Under the pieces are notes generated by a model. The model had not been told where the DNA came from and made no database searches. It saw only the letters and a list, made by a program, of their open reading frames with translations. This document shows, one piece after another, positions 45,907 to 54,898 of a stretch of 64,000 nt of DNA (its first letter is position 1; the number at the start of each line of letters is the position of its first letter). A program made the translations under genes and the position numbers. Source of the stretch: Paenibacillus xylanilyticus (GTDB lineage: Bacteria; Bacillota; Bacilli; Paenibacillales; Paenibacillaceae); contig NZ_CP044310.1 in the NCBI RefSeq assembly GCF_009664365.1, positions 1,871,001 to 1,935,000 on the forward strand, read 5' to 3'.

Positions 45907-48033
45907 ATGAAGGCAAATTCGCAAGATCAGAGAAAAGTAAGCTTGGTCGCATTAGGCGGCTTATTATGTTTCCTCGTAAGTCAATGGTATCGTTCCTCTG
46001 TAAGCTCTGATCTAATCATATCCGGATACCCTGTGCTGACGCTACTCGGCGGATTCGTTGCAGCTGCAGCCTGTATCGGGATTTACAACCAAAGCTGGTT
46101 GTTCCAGACCCAAAAGTTAACCCTGCGCAGAATCATGATTACAACACTCTTTTTGTTGATTGGCCTGTTTGAATTAATTCATATCGTTTCATATGCAGAA
46201 GAGATGCCAAGTGGCGCCATGATGGAATCCGAATTTTCCCTCAAATTGATGACGCTGGGCTCTGTGGTCTGTGCAGTGGGTTTATTGCTTATTTATGCAG
46301 TGAGAGAAAAAGAGATTGCATTACCGCGTAAGTTCTTACTATTTAGCGGAACGCTGGGTACGTTTGTCCTGTTGTACACAGCTAGTGTTCAGGAATGGAG
46401 CTGGCTGCCGAAATTAACCCAGCAAGAAGTGTTAAGTGAAACGTTTATGAAAATTCACTTCCTGGTCGGTCTTCTTTACGGGATCACCGCATTTGTGTTG
46501 TTTTTGAAGTGGAAGAAGGGTAAAGAGGGAGATTTGCCTTCTATTCTGTGTGGGGCCCTGTGTTTCTTCTACGGAGAGTGCTACTTGATTTCTGCAACGC
46601 AGATCAGTGACTTGAATCTGTTATTTGCATTGTGGATGAATTGTCTGGGATATTTCTTTGTACAAAAAGGACTATATACAACGGTAGTGGATACACCGTT
46701 TTTGAAGCAGCAGGCTGCTGAAGCCAAAATGAACTATATTGCTCATCATGACGATGTAACGGGTCTGCCAAATCGCCGCCGCCTTTCCCAGAGACTCCAA
46801 AGATTGATGGATGAAGCCGTGAAGCAGGACGAGCTCGTCGGTGTACTCGTACTTAATATCAACCGGTTCAAAACAATTAACGACTCCCTCGGTCAGCAGG
46901 CTGCTAACCGTGTTCTTCGTCAAGTGGGGCAGCGTCTGAAGCAATCGTCTCTGCCTGGCGAAGAAGTGTATGGTCTTGGCCGGGACGAGTTCGTGGTCAC
47001 GATGACAGACTTCTGGAATACAGAAAATGCTCTGCGCCGAACAAGATCGATTTTGCAGCTGTTTGAAAAGCCGGTTATGGTTGATGGCAACGACTATCAT
47101 ATAACGCTTGGAATTGGCATGGCCATATATCCCCATGACGGGGGATCACCCGAGGAAATCATTCAAAATGCGGATACCGCGCTTCATAACGCCAAGGAAC
47201 AGGGAATCGAACTGAACCGATATGCTCATGCAATGCAGATGAAGGCACAGGAACGACTGCAGCTGGAGAATGATTTGCGCAAAGCGCTGGATCGAGGTCA
47301 GTTTTATCTTGTATATCAACCACAGATCAATATCGCAAGTGGTTTAATCGTTGGTATGGAGGCTCTGGTACGCTGGGAGCATCCACAGCGCGGCGCAATT
47401 TCACCTGCAGAGTTTATCCCATTGGCAGAAGAGAGCGGACTAATTGTACCGCTGGGCGAGTGGGTCCTTCGGGAGGCATGTGCACAGAACAAGCTATGGC
47501 AGGAAGCTGGATACCGCAAACTGTGTGTGTCTGTCAATCTCTCGATGAGACAGTTCAGACATTCCCATCTGCTGGATAACATCAACGGCATACTGAGGGA
47601 AACTGGATTGGAGCCGGATTGGCTGGAACTGGAGATTACCGAAAGTATGACATTTGACAAAGACCGTGCGTTTGAACAACTTCGCAAAATTAAAGAGATT
47701 GGTGTGCAAATCAGTATTGATGATTTTGGAACAGGATACAGTTCTCTGCATTACCTGAAGGATCTGCCGATTGATCGTCTCAAAATTGACCGTTCATTCG
47801 TGAACGAAGTCATGGAGGATCGCAATAATGCAGCGATCGTCTCCACCATTACGTCCATGGCTCATCATCTGCAATTGAAGGTGACTGCCGAAGGAGTGGA
47901 GAACGAGTCGCAGCTGGTGTTCCTTCGGGATCAGCACTGCCATGAAGCACAGGGATACTTTTTTAGTAAACCCATTGTGGCGGCAGATTTTGAAAAGCGT
48001 TTTTTACGAGATGTGGATAAACCTACAGGATAG
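45907..48033 (+). CDS. Membrane c-di-GMP phosphodiesterase (degenerate GGDEF plus EAL)
   Basis: A 708-residue protein. The first 260 residues hold about seven membrane spans (a MASE-type sensor). The GGDEF domain (about 275-435) has GRDEF at 358-362 in place of GGDEF, so cyclase activity is doubtful and GTP sensing more likely. The EAL domain (about 450-705) is complete: EALVRW (Glu485), NLSMRQF, ELEITESMTF, SIDDFGTGYSSLHYL, KIDRSFV, TAEGVEN and QGYFFSKP. It should hydrolyse c-di-GMP at the inner membrane, affecting motility or biofilm. ATG follows GGGAAGGA. Single gene with its own terminator. Confidence 0.92.
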   Translation: MKANSQDQRKVSLVALGGLLCFLVSQWYRSSVSSDLIISGYPVLTLLGGFVAAAACIGIYNQSWLFQTQKLTLRRIMITTLFLLIGLFELIHIVSYAEEMPSGAMMESEFSLKLMTLGSVVCAVGLLLIYAVREKEIALPRKFLLFSGTLGTFVLLYTASVQEWSWLPKLTQQEVLSETFMKIHFLVGLLYGITAFVLFLKWKKGKEGDLPSILCGALCFFYGECYLISATQISDLNLLFALWMNCLGYFFVQKGLYTTVVDTPFLKQQAAEAKMNYIAHHDDVTGLPNRRRLSQRLQRLMDEAVKQDELVGVLVLNINRFKTINDSLGQQAANRVLRQVGQRLKQSSLPGEEVYGLGRDEFVVTMTDFWNTENALRRTRSILQLFEKPVMVDGNDYHITLGIGMAIYPHDGGSPEEIIQNADTALHNAKEQGIELNRYAHAMQMKAQERLQLENDLRKALDRGQFYLVYQPQINIASGLIVGMEALVRWEHPQRGAISPAEFIPLAEESGLIVPLGEWVLREACAQNKLWQEAGYRKLCVSVNLSMRQFRHSHLLDNINGILRETGLEPDWLELEITESMTFDKDRAFEQLRKIKEIGVQISIDDFGTGYSSLHYLKDLPIDRLKIDRSFVNEVMEDRNNAAIVSTITSMAHHLQLKVTAEGVENESQLVFLRDQHCHEAQGYFFSKPIVAADFEKRFLRDVDKPTG

Positions 48034-48038
48034 CAATG

Positions 48039-48069
48039 AGACAGGAGCGGGAAGCGCTTCTGTCTTTTT
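48039..48069 (+). terminator. Terminator after the phosphodiesterase gene
   Basis: AGACAG-AGCG pairs with CGCT-CTGTCT, then TTTTT to 48069. Confidence 0.88.
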
Positions 48070-48106
48070 CGTTTGTGACCCAACAGCAAAAAATGGGAAT
48101 TAAAAG

Positions 48107-48135
48107 TTGCAAGGACCGGATGAACATGTTATATT
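48107..48135 (+). promoter_or_regulatory. Sigma-A promoter of the tRNA pair
   Basis: TTGCAA (48107-48112), a 17-nt spacer, TATATT (48130-48135); tRNA-Pro begins 40 nt later. Confidence 0.7.
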
Positions 48136-48175
48136 AGTTTTTGTAAAAACCGTGTTAAGATTCTTAGGAACTTAA

Positions 48176-48249
48176 CGGGACGTAGCTCAGCTTGGTAGAG
48201 CACCTGGTTTGGGACCAGGGGGTCGCATGTTCAAATCGTGTCGTCCCGA
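48176..48249 (+). tRNA. tRNA-Pro (anticodon TGG)
   Basis: A 74-nt cloverleaf. Acceptor CGGGACG with CGTCCCG, discriminator A. Anticodon stem CCTGG/CCAGG around TTTGGGA, anticodon TGG. T-loop TTCAAAT. No CCA encoded. It is paired with tRNA-Gly 11 nt downstream. Confidence 0.95.
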
Positions 48250-48260
48250 TCGTCAATCGC

Positions 48261-48331
48261 GCGGGTGTAGTTCAATGGTAGAACTCCAGCCTTCCAAGCT
48301 GGTAGCGTGGGTTCGATTCCCATCACCCGCT
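48261..48331 (+). tRNA. tRNA-Gly (anticodon TCC)
   Basis: A 71-nt cloverleaf. Acceptor GCGGGTG with CACCCGC, discriminator T. Anticodon stem CCAGC/GCTGG around CTTCCAA, anticodon TCC. T-loop TTCGATT. No CCA encoded. Confidence 0.95.
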
Positions 48332-48338
48332 TAACTTA

Positions 48339-48377
48339 GAAAACCTTCTTGTTCATAACAAGAGGGTTTTCTTTTTT
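48339..48377 (+). terminator. Terminator after the tRNA pair
   Basis: GAAAACC-TCTTGT pairs with ACAAGA-GGTTTTC (ends 48371), then TTTTTT. Confidence 0.92.
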
Positions 48378-48429
48378 TACTCAAAGTGATGAAAGCGCAG
48401 TATTTTCTTTCTAACATTCATTCTAAGCT

Positions 48430-48457
48430 TTGCAATTATCCCAGCTTCTGGTACAAT
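48430..48457 (+). promoter_or_regulatory. Promoter of the ABC-F gene
   Basis: TTGCAA (48430-48435), a 16-nt spacer, TACAAT (48452-48457). It implies a transcript start near 48464 and a 5' leader of about 425 nt. Confidence 0.6.
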
Positions 48458-48463
48458 AACGGA

Positions 48464-48768
48464 GAAATTGATACTATACATGAATGAGAGGTAACCACAC
48501 GTCCCATGAAGTAAGACACATGAATTGAACCCCAGTAACTGCAGAAGAAGTATGACGCAGTCAGCCGAAGCGGCTGAGCAATGAGGGGATTCGTGTGTCC
48601 AAATTCAGCTATGGGATCAGGTGTGTGTGCTAGCCGAGAATTGGGGTTTGTGTACCTTTTCTTGGGTATTTATTTGTCACACCTGCGTGTACCTTATGCT
48701 TGTTTTTTGACGCTTTATCCAAACCTGAATTGCCAGACCGCCGGCGGATGCCAGCGGTTTTTTTTGTT
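48464..48768 (+). promoter_or_regulatory. Attenuator-like leader of the ABC-F gene
   Basis: A structured leader. GACACATGAAT (48515-48525) can pair with ATTCGTGTGTC (48589-48599), enclosing a CAGCC/GGCTG hairpin. AACCCCA (48528-48534) can instead pair with TGGGGTT (48642-48648), giving mutually exclusive folds. A strong terminator closes it at 48737-48765. Several start-stop mini-frames occur (for example ATG at 48696 with four codons). This plan resembles the antibiotic-responsive attenuators of Bacillota ABC-F genes; no riboswitch family is recognised. Confidence 0.6.
48737..48765 (+). terminator. Leader terminator upstream of the ABC-F gene
   Basis: ACCGC-GGC pairs with GCC-GCGGT with one internal mismatch and loop GGAT, then eight T residues. 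It is 125 nt before the start codon, so it must be read through for expression. Confidence 0.85.
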
Positions 48769-48889
48769 CAGGAAATGATGTCTAAGGTTTCCTGCGGGCC
48801 GAGGCAGCTCTGCGTGATCGAGATTAACGATATCATCTCGAAGAAGCTCGGGATGAATTTGATTTTTACCGCAGGAAGGATGAAGTCTT

Positions 48890-50785
48890 ATGATGACATT
48901 GGTACGCCTACATGAAGTATCAAAAGAATGGAACGGGATGGAATTATTTGCAGGATTAAATCTGGAAATTAACGAAGGTGAGCGGCTTGCGATTCTCGGT
49001 CGCAATGGGTGCGGTAAAACCACATTGTTACGCATCATTTTAGGGGAAGAGGAGGGAGGAGGACATATTGAGCGCCACGTCCCGCAGAATGAGTGGGGAT
49101 TCATGCGTCAACGCTCTCTAATTGACCCCGGTATGAAGGTACTGGATGCCGTACGGAAGGAAAGTGGCCGGATCTATGAAGTGAAATGTGAGTTGGAAGA
49201 ACTGGAACGGCGTATGGGCATGAGCGGGAGCGAAGATGAGCAGCGGCTGCTTGAAGCCTATACCGTAGCCATGGAGCAATATGAGCAGCTGAACGGCTAC
49301 ATGTGGGAGACCGAGGTGGAAAAGGTGTTGACCCGTCTGGGGTTAAGCTCGGAGCACTGGAACAGATCCTATCACTCCTTAAGTGGTGGACAAAAAACCA
49401 AGGCAAGGCTGGCAGGACTGCTGGTCAGCAAACCCAAATTTCTTATTTTGGATGAACCGACGAATCATTTGGATGAAGATAGCATGCAATGGCTCGAAGA
49501 GTGGCTATCCAATTACAGCGGCACGCTGCTCTTTGTTTCACATGACCGGACCTTTATTGATCAGGTAGCAACAGGTGTCATTGAGTTTAGTCCGCAAGCG
49601 CTGACCAAATATAAAGGTGGTTATTCTGACTACAAAGTTCATAAGGAGAGGGAACGACGAGAACAGGAAACCCTATACCGCAAACAGGAACTGGAGCGCA
49701 AAGCGCTTGAAGAGACCATTCGCAATTATCAGGAGTGGTTCCATAAGGCCCACAATTCAGCAACGGATGTGGAGGTTAAGATCACTCAGAGCTTTTACAA
49801 AGCCAAAGCCAACAAAAACATTTCACGTTACCATGCAAAACAGAAGCAGTTGGAACGGCTGGAGAATGAGCGGGTAGAGAAACCTCGCGATGCAGTCAAG
49901 CTAAACATGGAATTGCAAGTTGACACGTTAGCTGCACGCCAGCTGCTTGAGATGAGAGACGTCTGCTTCGCATATCCGGGAGGACATCCGTTATTTCACA
50001 ATCTGGGAATTGCCGTCGGGCGAGGGGATCGGCTTGCCGTACGTGGACCGAATGGTACGGGGAAAACGACCCTGCTGAAGCTGATGATTGGTGAACTTGA
50101 ACCAGAGCAGGGGGTGGTGAGAAGGCATCCACAGCTGAAGATCGGTTACTTTTCTCAAGAGCTTGAGGGACTTCCCGAGAATCAGACGCTGCTGGACAGC
50201 TTGCTCAGTCTCCCATCCATGACTCAGAGTGCTGCCCGAACCATTCTGGGATGTTTTCTATTTACCAGAGAGGATGTATTCAAGCGCATCGGGAACCTGA
50301 GTATGGGAGAGAAATGCAGGGTTGCCTTTTTGAGATTATACTTTGGCGGTGCAAACTTGCTGGTTCTGGATGAGCCGACAAACTATCTGGATATTGATAC
50401 TCAGGAAGTGATGGAGAATGTATTAAAACAGGCTTCGGGTGCTCTGGTCCTTGTGTCTCATGATCGAATGCTGACCAAAATGCTGGCAAATCGCTTGCTT
50501 GATCTGGAGCCAGGAGGGAAGGTTACGGTCTTTGATGGAGGAGTTCTAGATTGGGAAGAGTCAAGAAAGCTCCGAGATTATTCACTTGGCCAGCGGGAAT
50601 CGGATGATGAACGATTACGCCTGGAAATGCGACTGTCCGAACTGCTATCTCCCATGAGCAATGCAGGCACAGATATCCTTGCCCATCCGGAAGCTGCTGA
50701 AGAACGAGCTGCGGAAGCCGCTGAGATCCGTGACATTCAAGAGCGGTTAATTCAGCTTCGGCGGAAGGATGCGAGCAAAAAATAG
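48890..50785 (+). CDS. ABC-F family ATPase (ribosome-acting, possible antibiotic-resistance type)
   Basis: A 631-residue soluble tandem ABC protein without membrane spans. ABC1: GRNGCGKTT, LSGGQKTKARLAGLL, FLILDEPTNHLD. The linker (about 240-330) is a long charged helical pair typical of the ribosomal P-site-tRNA-interaction motif. ABC2: GPNGTGKTT, the signature LSMGEKCRVAFLRL (M replaces the second G) and LLVLDEPTNYLD. The C-terminus has a short coiled coil (AAEAAEIRDIQERLIQL). ABC-F proteins bind the ribosomal E site; some (VmlR, Msr, Lsa) dislodge antibiotics. The attenuator leader favours that group, but a housekeeping role is possible. ATG at 48890 with AGGAAGGA upstream. Confidence 0.88.
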   Translation: MMTLVRLHEVSKEWNGMELFAGLNLEINEGERLAILGRNGCGKTTLLRIILGEEEGGGHIERHVPQNEWGFMRQRSLIDPGMKVLDAVRKESGRIYEVKCELEELERRMGMSGSEDEQRLLEAYTVAMEQYEQLNGYMWETEVEKVLTRLGLSSEHWNRSYHSLSGGQKTKARLAGLLVSKPKFLILDEPTNHLDEDSMQWLEEWLSNYSGTLLFVSHDRTFIDQVATGVIEFSPQALTKYKGGYSDYKVHKERERREQETLYRKQELERKALEETIRNYQEWFHKAHNSATDVEVKITQSFYKAKANKNISRYHAKQKQLERLENERVEKPRDAVKLNMELQVDTLAARQLLEMRDVCFAYPGGHPLFHNLGIAVGRGDRLAVRGPNGTGKTTLLKLMIGELEPEQGVVRRHPQLKIGYFSQELEGLPENQTLLDSLLSLPSMTQSAARTILGCFLFTREDVFKRIGNLSMGEKCRVAFLRLYFGGANLLVLDEPTNYLDIDTQEVMENVLKQASGALVLVSHDRMLTKMLANRLLDLEPGGKVTVFDGGVLDWEESRKLRDYSLGQRESDDERLRLEMRLSELLSPMSNAGTDILAHPEAAEERAAEAAEIRDIQERLIQLRRKDASKK

Positions 50786-50798
50786 ATGATTGACTGGC

Positions 50799-50827
50799 TT
50801 GCTATTTCGATTGAATTTGCATATAAT
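50799..50827 (+). promoter_or_regulatory. Sigma-A promoter of pheST
   Basis: TTGCTA (50799-50804), an exact 17-nt spacer, TATAAT (50822-50827). Confidence 0.75.
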
Positions 50828-50834
50828 TATGAAC

Positions 50835-51167
50835 GATCATCGATAAATACGTCGATATAGGTTTAATTCATTAACAAACGTGATGATGGAGACAAGTAAG
50901 CAGTGCCTCTGGACAGGGAGGAAGCGCCGTAGATTGAGAGCGTTTCTGTAGAACAAGGCTGCCGAAATTCACTCCGAAGCGGTTCCCTGAACTTGACTTG
51001 GCAGCATTTGCTGAGGCTCAGCAGTAGGGGCAAACGGTTAACGGTCGTTATTCCGTACAGAGTGAGACAGACATGTTGCAGGCCGGAAGGGCCAGTCAGC
51101 ACCGGATGTCTAACAAGGGTGGTACCACGGTCTTTTCGTCCCTTTTGGGGAGAAAAGGCCTTTTTTT
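50835..51167 (+). ncRNA. T-box riboswitch, phenylalanine-type (specifier TTC)
   Basis: The leader carries the specifier region GAAA-TTC-ACTCCGAAG with codon TTC at 50968-50970, and the T-box AAGGGTGGTACCACGG at 51115-51130. A terminator follows at 51129-51167 (GG-CTTTTC with GAAAAG-CC, then T residues) that overlaps the antiterminator. Uncharged tRNA-Phe should allow expression of pheST. Confidence 0.92.
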
Positions 51168-51202
51168 GTTGCAATAACACCACATAAAGGGGGCAATTAC
51201 AC

Positions 51203-52237
51203 ATGAAAGAACGTTTAGAAGCATTGAAGATTGAAGCGCTGGAACAATTGTCCGGCGTGAACGATCCGCAGACGCTTGGTGATCTGCGTGTGAAGTATTT
51301 GGGGAAAAAGGGTGCATTGACCGAAATTCTGCGTGGCATGGGTGCACTTAGTGCAGAGGAACGTCCCGTAATCGGGCAGGTGGCCAACGATGTTCGTGGT
51401 GCCATTGAGGAAGTCATCGACAGCAAGCAGGAGCAGTTCCAGAAGGAAGAGACAGCGAAGCGTCTTCAGTCCGAGACCATTGATGTTACCCTGCCAGGAC
51501 GTCGTGGACGTCAAGGCGGTCTGCATCCACTAACCAAAGTGGTACAGGAAATCGAAGATATTTTCATCGGCATGGGATATCGCGTAGCGGAAGGTCCTGA
51601 GGTGGAGATGGATTACTACAACTTTGAAGCACTGAATCTGCCGAAGAATCACCCGGCGCGCGATATGCAGGATTCCTTCTATGTAACAGATGACCTGCTG
51701 ATGCGTACCCATACGTCTCCGGTGCAAGTACGCACCATGCAAAGCATGAAAGGGGAAGTACCTGTCAAGGTCATCTGCCCGGGTAAAGTATACCGCCGTG
51801 ATGATGACGATGCTACGCATTCCTTCCAGTTCAATCAGGTTGAAGGGTTGGTCATCAGCGAAAACATTCGCATGAGCGACTTGAAGGGTACTCTGCTGCA
51901 ATTTGTGCGTGAAATGTTCGGTGCTCACACTGAAATTCGTCTGCGTCCAAGCTTCTTCCCGTTCACCGAGCCGAGTGCTGAAGTGGATGTAACCTGTGTA
52001 CAATGCGGCGGCAGCGGCTGTCGAGTATGTAAACAAACCGGATGGCTTGAAATTCTGGGCGGCGGTATGGTTCATCCGAAGGTGCTGGAAATGGGTGGTT
52101 ATGATCCGGAGAAGTACAGCGGTTTCGCCTTTGGTATGGGGGTAGAACGTATCGCGATGCTGAAGTACGGTATCGACGACATTCGTCATTTCTATAACAG
52201 TGATATGGCATTCCTGAAGCAATTCGGACGGCTGTAG
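51203..52237 (+). CDS. pheS: Phenylalanyl-tRNA synthetase alpha subunit
   Basis: A 344-residue class II synthetase subunit. The N-terminal coiled coil (about 1-80) is followed by [15 protein letters not shown], motif 1-like [32 protein letters not shown], motif 2 [31 protein letters not shown] and motif 3 [17 protein letters not shown]. It charges tRNA-Phe with PheT as an alpha2beta2 enzyme. A Cys cluster ([17 protein letters not shown]) forms the usual insert. ATG with AAAGGGGG upstream. Confidence 0.97.
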   Translation: MKERLEALKIEALEQLSGVNDPQTLGDLRVKYLGKKGALTEILRGMGALSAEERPVIGQVANDVRGAIEEVIDSKQEQFQKEETAKRLQSETIDVTLPGRRGRQGGLHPLTKVVQEIEDIFIGMGYRVAEGPEVEMDYYNFEALNLPKNHPARDMQDSFYVTDDLLMRTHTSPVQVRTMQSMKGEVPVKVICPGKVYRRDDDDATHSFQFNQVEGLVISENIRMSDLKGTLLQFVREMFGAHTEIRLRPSFFPFTEPSAEVDVTCVQCGGSGCRVCKQTGWLEILGGGMVHPKVLEMGGYDPEKYSGFAFGMGVERIAMLKYGIDDIRHFYNSDMAFLKQFGRL

Positions 52238-52306
52238 ACTTTACGATAAGCAAGCGCTAAAGGAAATTTAGCTAAACCAATTTATAGATTAAGGAAGTGA
52301 ACGTCC

Positions 52307-54760
52307 ATGAGAGTATCGACAGATTGGCTGTCTGATTATATTGCCCTTGAAGGTGTGACGCCACAGGAACTGGCAGAGAAAATTACACGTGCAGGGATCG
52401 AAATCGATGTAGTGGAGAACCGCAACCAGGGCGTAAACAAAGTGGTTGTAGGGTATGTGAAGAGCAAGGAGAAGCATCCGGATGCGGACAAATTGAACGT
52501 ATGCATCATTGACGCCGGTCAGGAAGAGGATCTTCAGATCGTATGTGGTGCGAAAAATGTGGATGCGGGTCAAAAGGTAGCCGTAGCCCTGGTTGGAGCG
52601 AAGCTCCCTGGCGGTTTGGATATCAAAAAAGCCAAGCTGCGCGGCGTCGTTTCACTTGGCATGATCTGCTCTGCAAAAGAGCTCGGCATGAACGACAAGC
52701 TGCTTCCTAAAGATCAGCAGGAAGGCATTCTTGTTCTGCCGGAGCAAACGGAAATCGGCACACCAATCAGCCAGGTGCTTGGTCTGGACGATCATGTGCT
52801 TGAACTGGATCTGACACCAAACCGTTCCGACTGCTTGAGCATGCGTGGTGCAGCTTATGAAGTTGGCGCCATTCTGGGTCGTGAAGTGAAGCTGCCTAAT
52901 CCCAAGGAACAGCTGGTTGAAGTCGGTGATGCTGCTGCCGATCATATCTCGGTGGAAATCACGGCGCAGGAACAATGCAGTCACTATGCTGCACGTTATG
53001 TAACAGGCATCAAACTAGGGCCTTCTCCGCTCTGGATGCAGAACCGTTTGATGGCTGCTGGTGTTCGTCCAATTAACAACATCGTGGATATCACGAACTA
53101 TGTCATGCTGGAGTACGGTCAACCGCTGCACGCCTTTGATGCAGATAAACTGGAAAAAGGTCATATTGAAGTACGCATGGCTAAGGAAGGCGAAACGATC
53201 GTGACCCTGGATGGTCAGGAGCGCAAGCTGGAACCGCATATGCTGCTGATTACCGATGGCGTGAAACCGGTAGCCATTGCGGGTGTTATGGGTGGCGAGA
53301 ATTCCGAGGTATCGGAAGGCACAGTCAATCTGCTGCTCGAGTCCGCCAAGTTCGACGGCGGAACGGTTCGGAAAACGTCGCGCCAATTGGGGCTGCGTTC
53401 CGAAGCTAGCATGCGTTTTGAGAAGGAAGTTGACCCGGGGGCTGTTATCACGGCATTGGACCGTGCGGCTGAATTGATTCAGCGCTATGCTGAAGGCCAA
53501 GTGCACCAGGGAATTGTGGAAGCCGGAGCCGAGGTGGCAGAGAAGGTTGTTATCCAGCTGTCACTGGACAGACTGAACCGTTATCTGGGAACCGACCTTT
53601 CACTGCTTGAGGTGAAAACCATTTTTGCTCGTCTGCACTTTGCATGCGGCGATGCGGAACAAGGATTGCTTGATGTGGAAGTACCAACGCGCAGAGGCGA
53701 TATTACCCGCGACGTAGATCTCTTTGAAGAAATTGCCCGTTTGTACGGATACGACAACATTCCAACTACATTAATTGAAGGACCGACAACACCAGGAGCC
53801 TACACACGCTCACAGGCAATGCGCCGTACCATTCGTGGACTGCTCGCAGGCAGCGGGTGGCAGGAAATGATTAGCTACTCCTTTGTACATCCGGATAAAG
53901 CGTCCTTGTTCCCGGCATTGACTGCAGGAAGCAAGGCTGTGAAGCTGGCTATGCCTATGAGTGAGGATCGCAGCGTGCTTCGCACAAGCGTTCTGCCGCA
54001 AATGCTGGATGCAGCAGTGTACAACATGAACCGGAAGCAGGATTCACTTGCTGTATTCGAAGTGGGCAGCGTGTTCTTCACTGAAGAAGAAAGGCTGACG
54101 AAGCAGCCGCATGAAATTCCGGTCCTGAGCTTGCTTCTTACAGGTAACCGTGCCGCTCAGCAGTGGAATGTAGGGGTAGAAAAAGTGGACTTCTTCGATC
54201 TGAAAGGTGCGCTTGAGAACCTGTTCTCCTATGTTGGATTGGAACAACGCATTCGTCTTGTTGCAAATAGTCCGGAAGGGTTCCATCCGGGACGTTCTGC
54301 CTCCGTATATTTGGAAGGCAAGGACGGCGGTGAAGGTAAATTGATCGGTACCATGGGTCAATTGCATCCTGAACTGCAACAACAATATGATCTGAACGAT
54401 GTGTATATCGCAGAGATTGCTCTTGAGGCAATCTATAGTGAAGCAGACGTAGATATCCGTTACCGTGAGCTTCCGCGTTTCCCGGCTGTTGAACGCGATA
54501 TTGCCGTAGTCGTAAGTAAAGACATTGAAGCAGGAGCCATGCTCAGCTCGATTCGTGAGGCTGCAGGAGAGCTGCTGCAAACCGTACAGGTATTCGATGT
54601 GTTCACAGGCAGCAAACTGGGTGAAGACAAGAAGAGCGTGGCGATGGCGCTTGTGTATCGCAACCGCGAGCGTACGCTGACGGACGAGGAAATCACCGAG
54701 GTTCATGCTCGTGTAGTTGCCCGTCTGGAGGAGCAATTCGGAGCAGAATTGCGCAAATAG
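52307..54760 (+). CDS. pheT: Phenylalanyl-tRNA synthetase beta subunit
   Basis: An 817-residue beta subunit. In order: an EMAP-like tRNA-binding domain (about 40-150), the B3/4 editing domain (about 210-385), the B5 domain (about 405-480, with RRGDITRDVDLFEEIARLYG), the synthetase-like core with YSFVHPDKASLF, and the C-terminal ferredoxin-like anticodon-binding domain (FPAVERDIAVVV). It completes the enzyme and edits Tyr-tRNA-Phe. ATG with AAGGAAG upstream, 70 nt after pheS. Confidence 0.97.
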   Translation: MRVSTDWLSDYIALEGVTPQELAEKITRAGIEIDVVENRNQGVNKVVVGYVKSKEKHPDADKLNVCIIDAGQEEDLQIVCGAKNVDAGQKVAVALVGAKLPGGLDIKKAKLRGVVSLGMICSAKELGMNDKLLPKDQQEGILVLPEQTEIGTPISQVLGLDDHVLELDLTPNRSDCLSMRGAAYEVGAILGREVKLPNPKEQLVEVGDAAADHISVEITAQEQCSHYAARYVTGIKLGPSPLWMQNRLMAAGVRPINNIVDITNYVMLEYGQPLHAFDADKLEKGHIEVRMAKEGETIVTLDGQERKLEPHMLLITDGVKPVAIAGVMGGENSEVSEGTVNLLLESAKFDGGTVRKTSRQLGLRSEASMRFEKEVDPGAVITALDRAAELIQRYAEGQVHQGIVEAGAEVAEKVVIQLSLDRLNRYLGTDLSLLEVKTIFARLHFACGDAEQGLLDVEVPTRRGDITRDVDLFEEIARLYGYDNIPTTLIEGPTTPGAYTRSQAMRRTIRGLLAGSGWQEMISYSFVHPDKASLFPALTAGSKAVKLAMPMSEDRSVLRTSVLPQMLDAAVYNMNRKQDSLAVFEVGSVFFTEEERLTKQPHEIPVLSLLLTGNRAAQQWNVGVEKVDFFDLKGALENLFSYVGLEQRIRLVANSPEGFHPGRSASVYLEGKDGGEGKLIGTMGQLHPELQQQYDLNDVYIAEIALEAIYSEADVDIRYRELPRFPAVERDIAVVVSKDIEAGAMLSSIREAAGELLQTVQVFDVFTGSKLGEDKKSVAMALVYRNRERTLTDEEITEVHARVVARLEEQFGAELRK

Positions 54761-54804
54761 AACCGAAGACAATTTTTTGAACAACAATTAGCAGGAATTG
54801 CTTG

Positions 54805-54850
54805 AAGTCACATCGAATCCTTAGCATTAGAGGATCGATGTGACTTTTTT
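54805..54850 (+). terminator. Terminator between pheT and the ZapA-fusion gene
   Basis: AAGTCACATCGA pairs with TCGATGTGACTT with a small internal loop, then TTTTTT. Confidence 0.9.
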
Positions 54851-54898
54851 GTCATTACAGCTTAGAATCAACATACAGACTTGAAGGAGGGCACAACT

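Noticed and set aside
48696..48710. ATG CTT GTT TTT TGA, resembling the beginning of the ErmBL leader peptide
   Set aside because: Only four codons and no ribosome site in front; probably chance, though it lies in the ABC-F leader.
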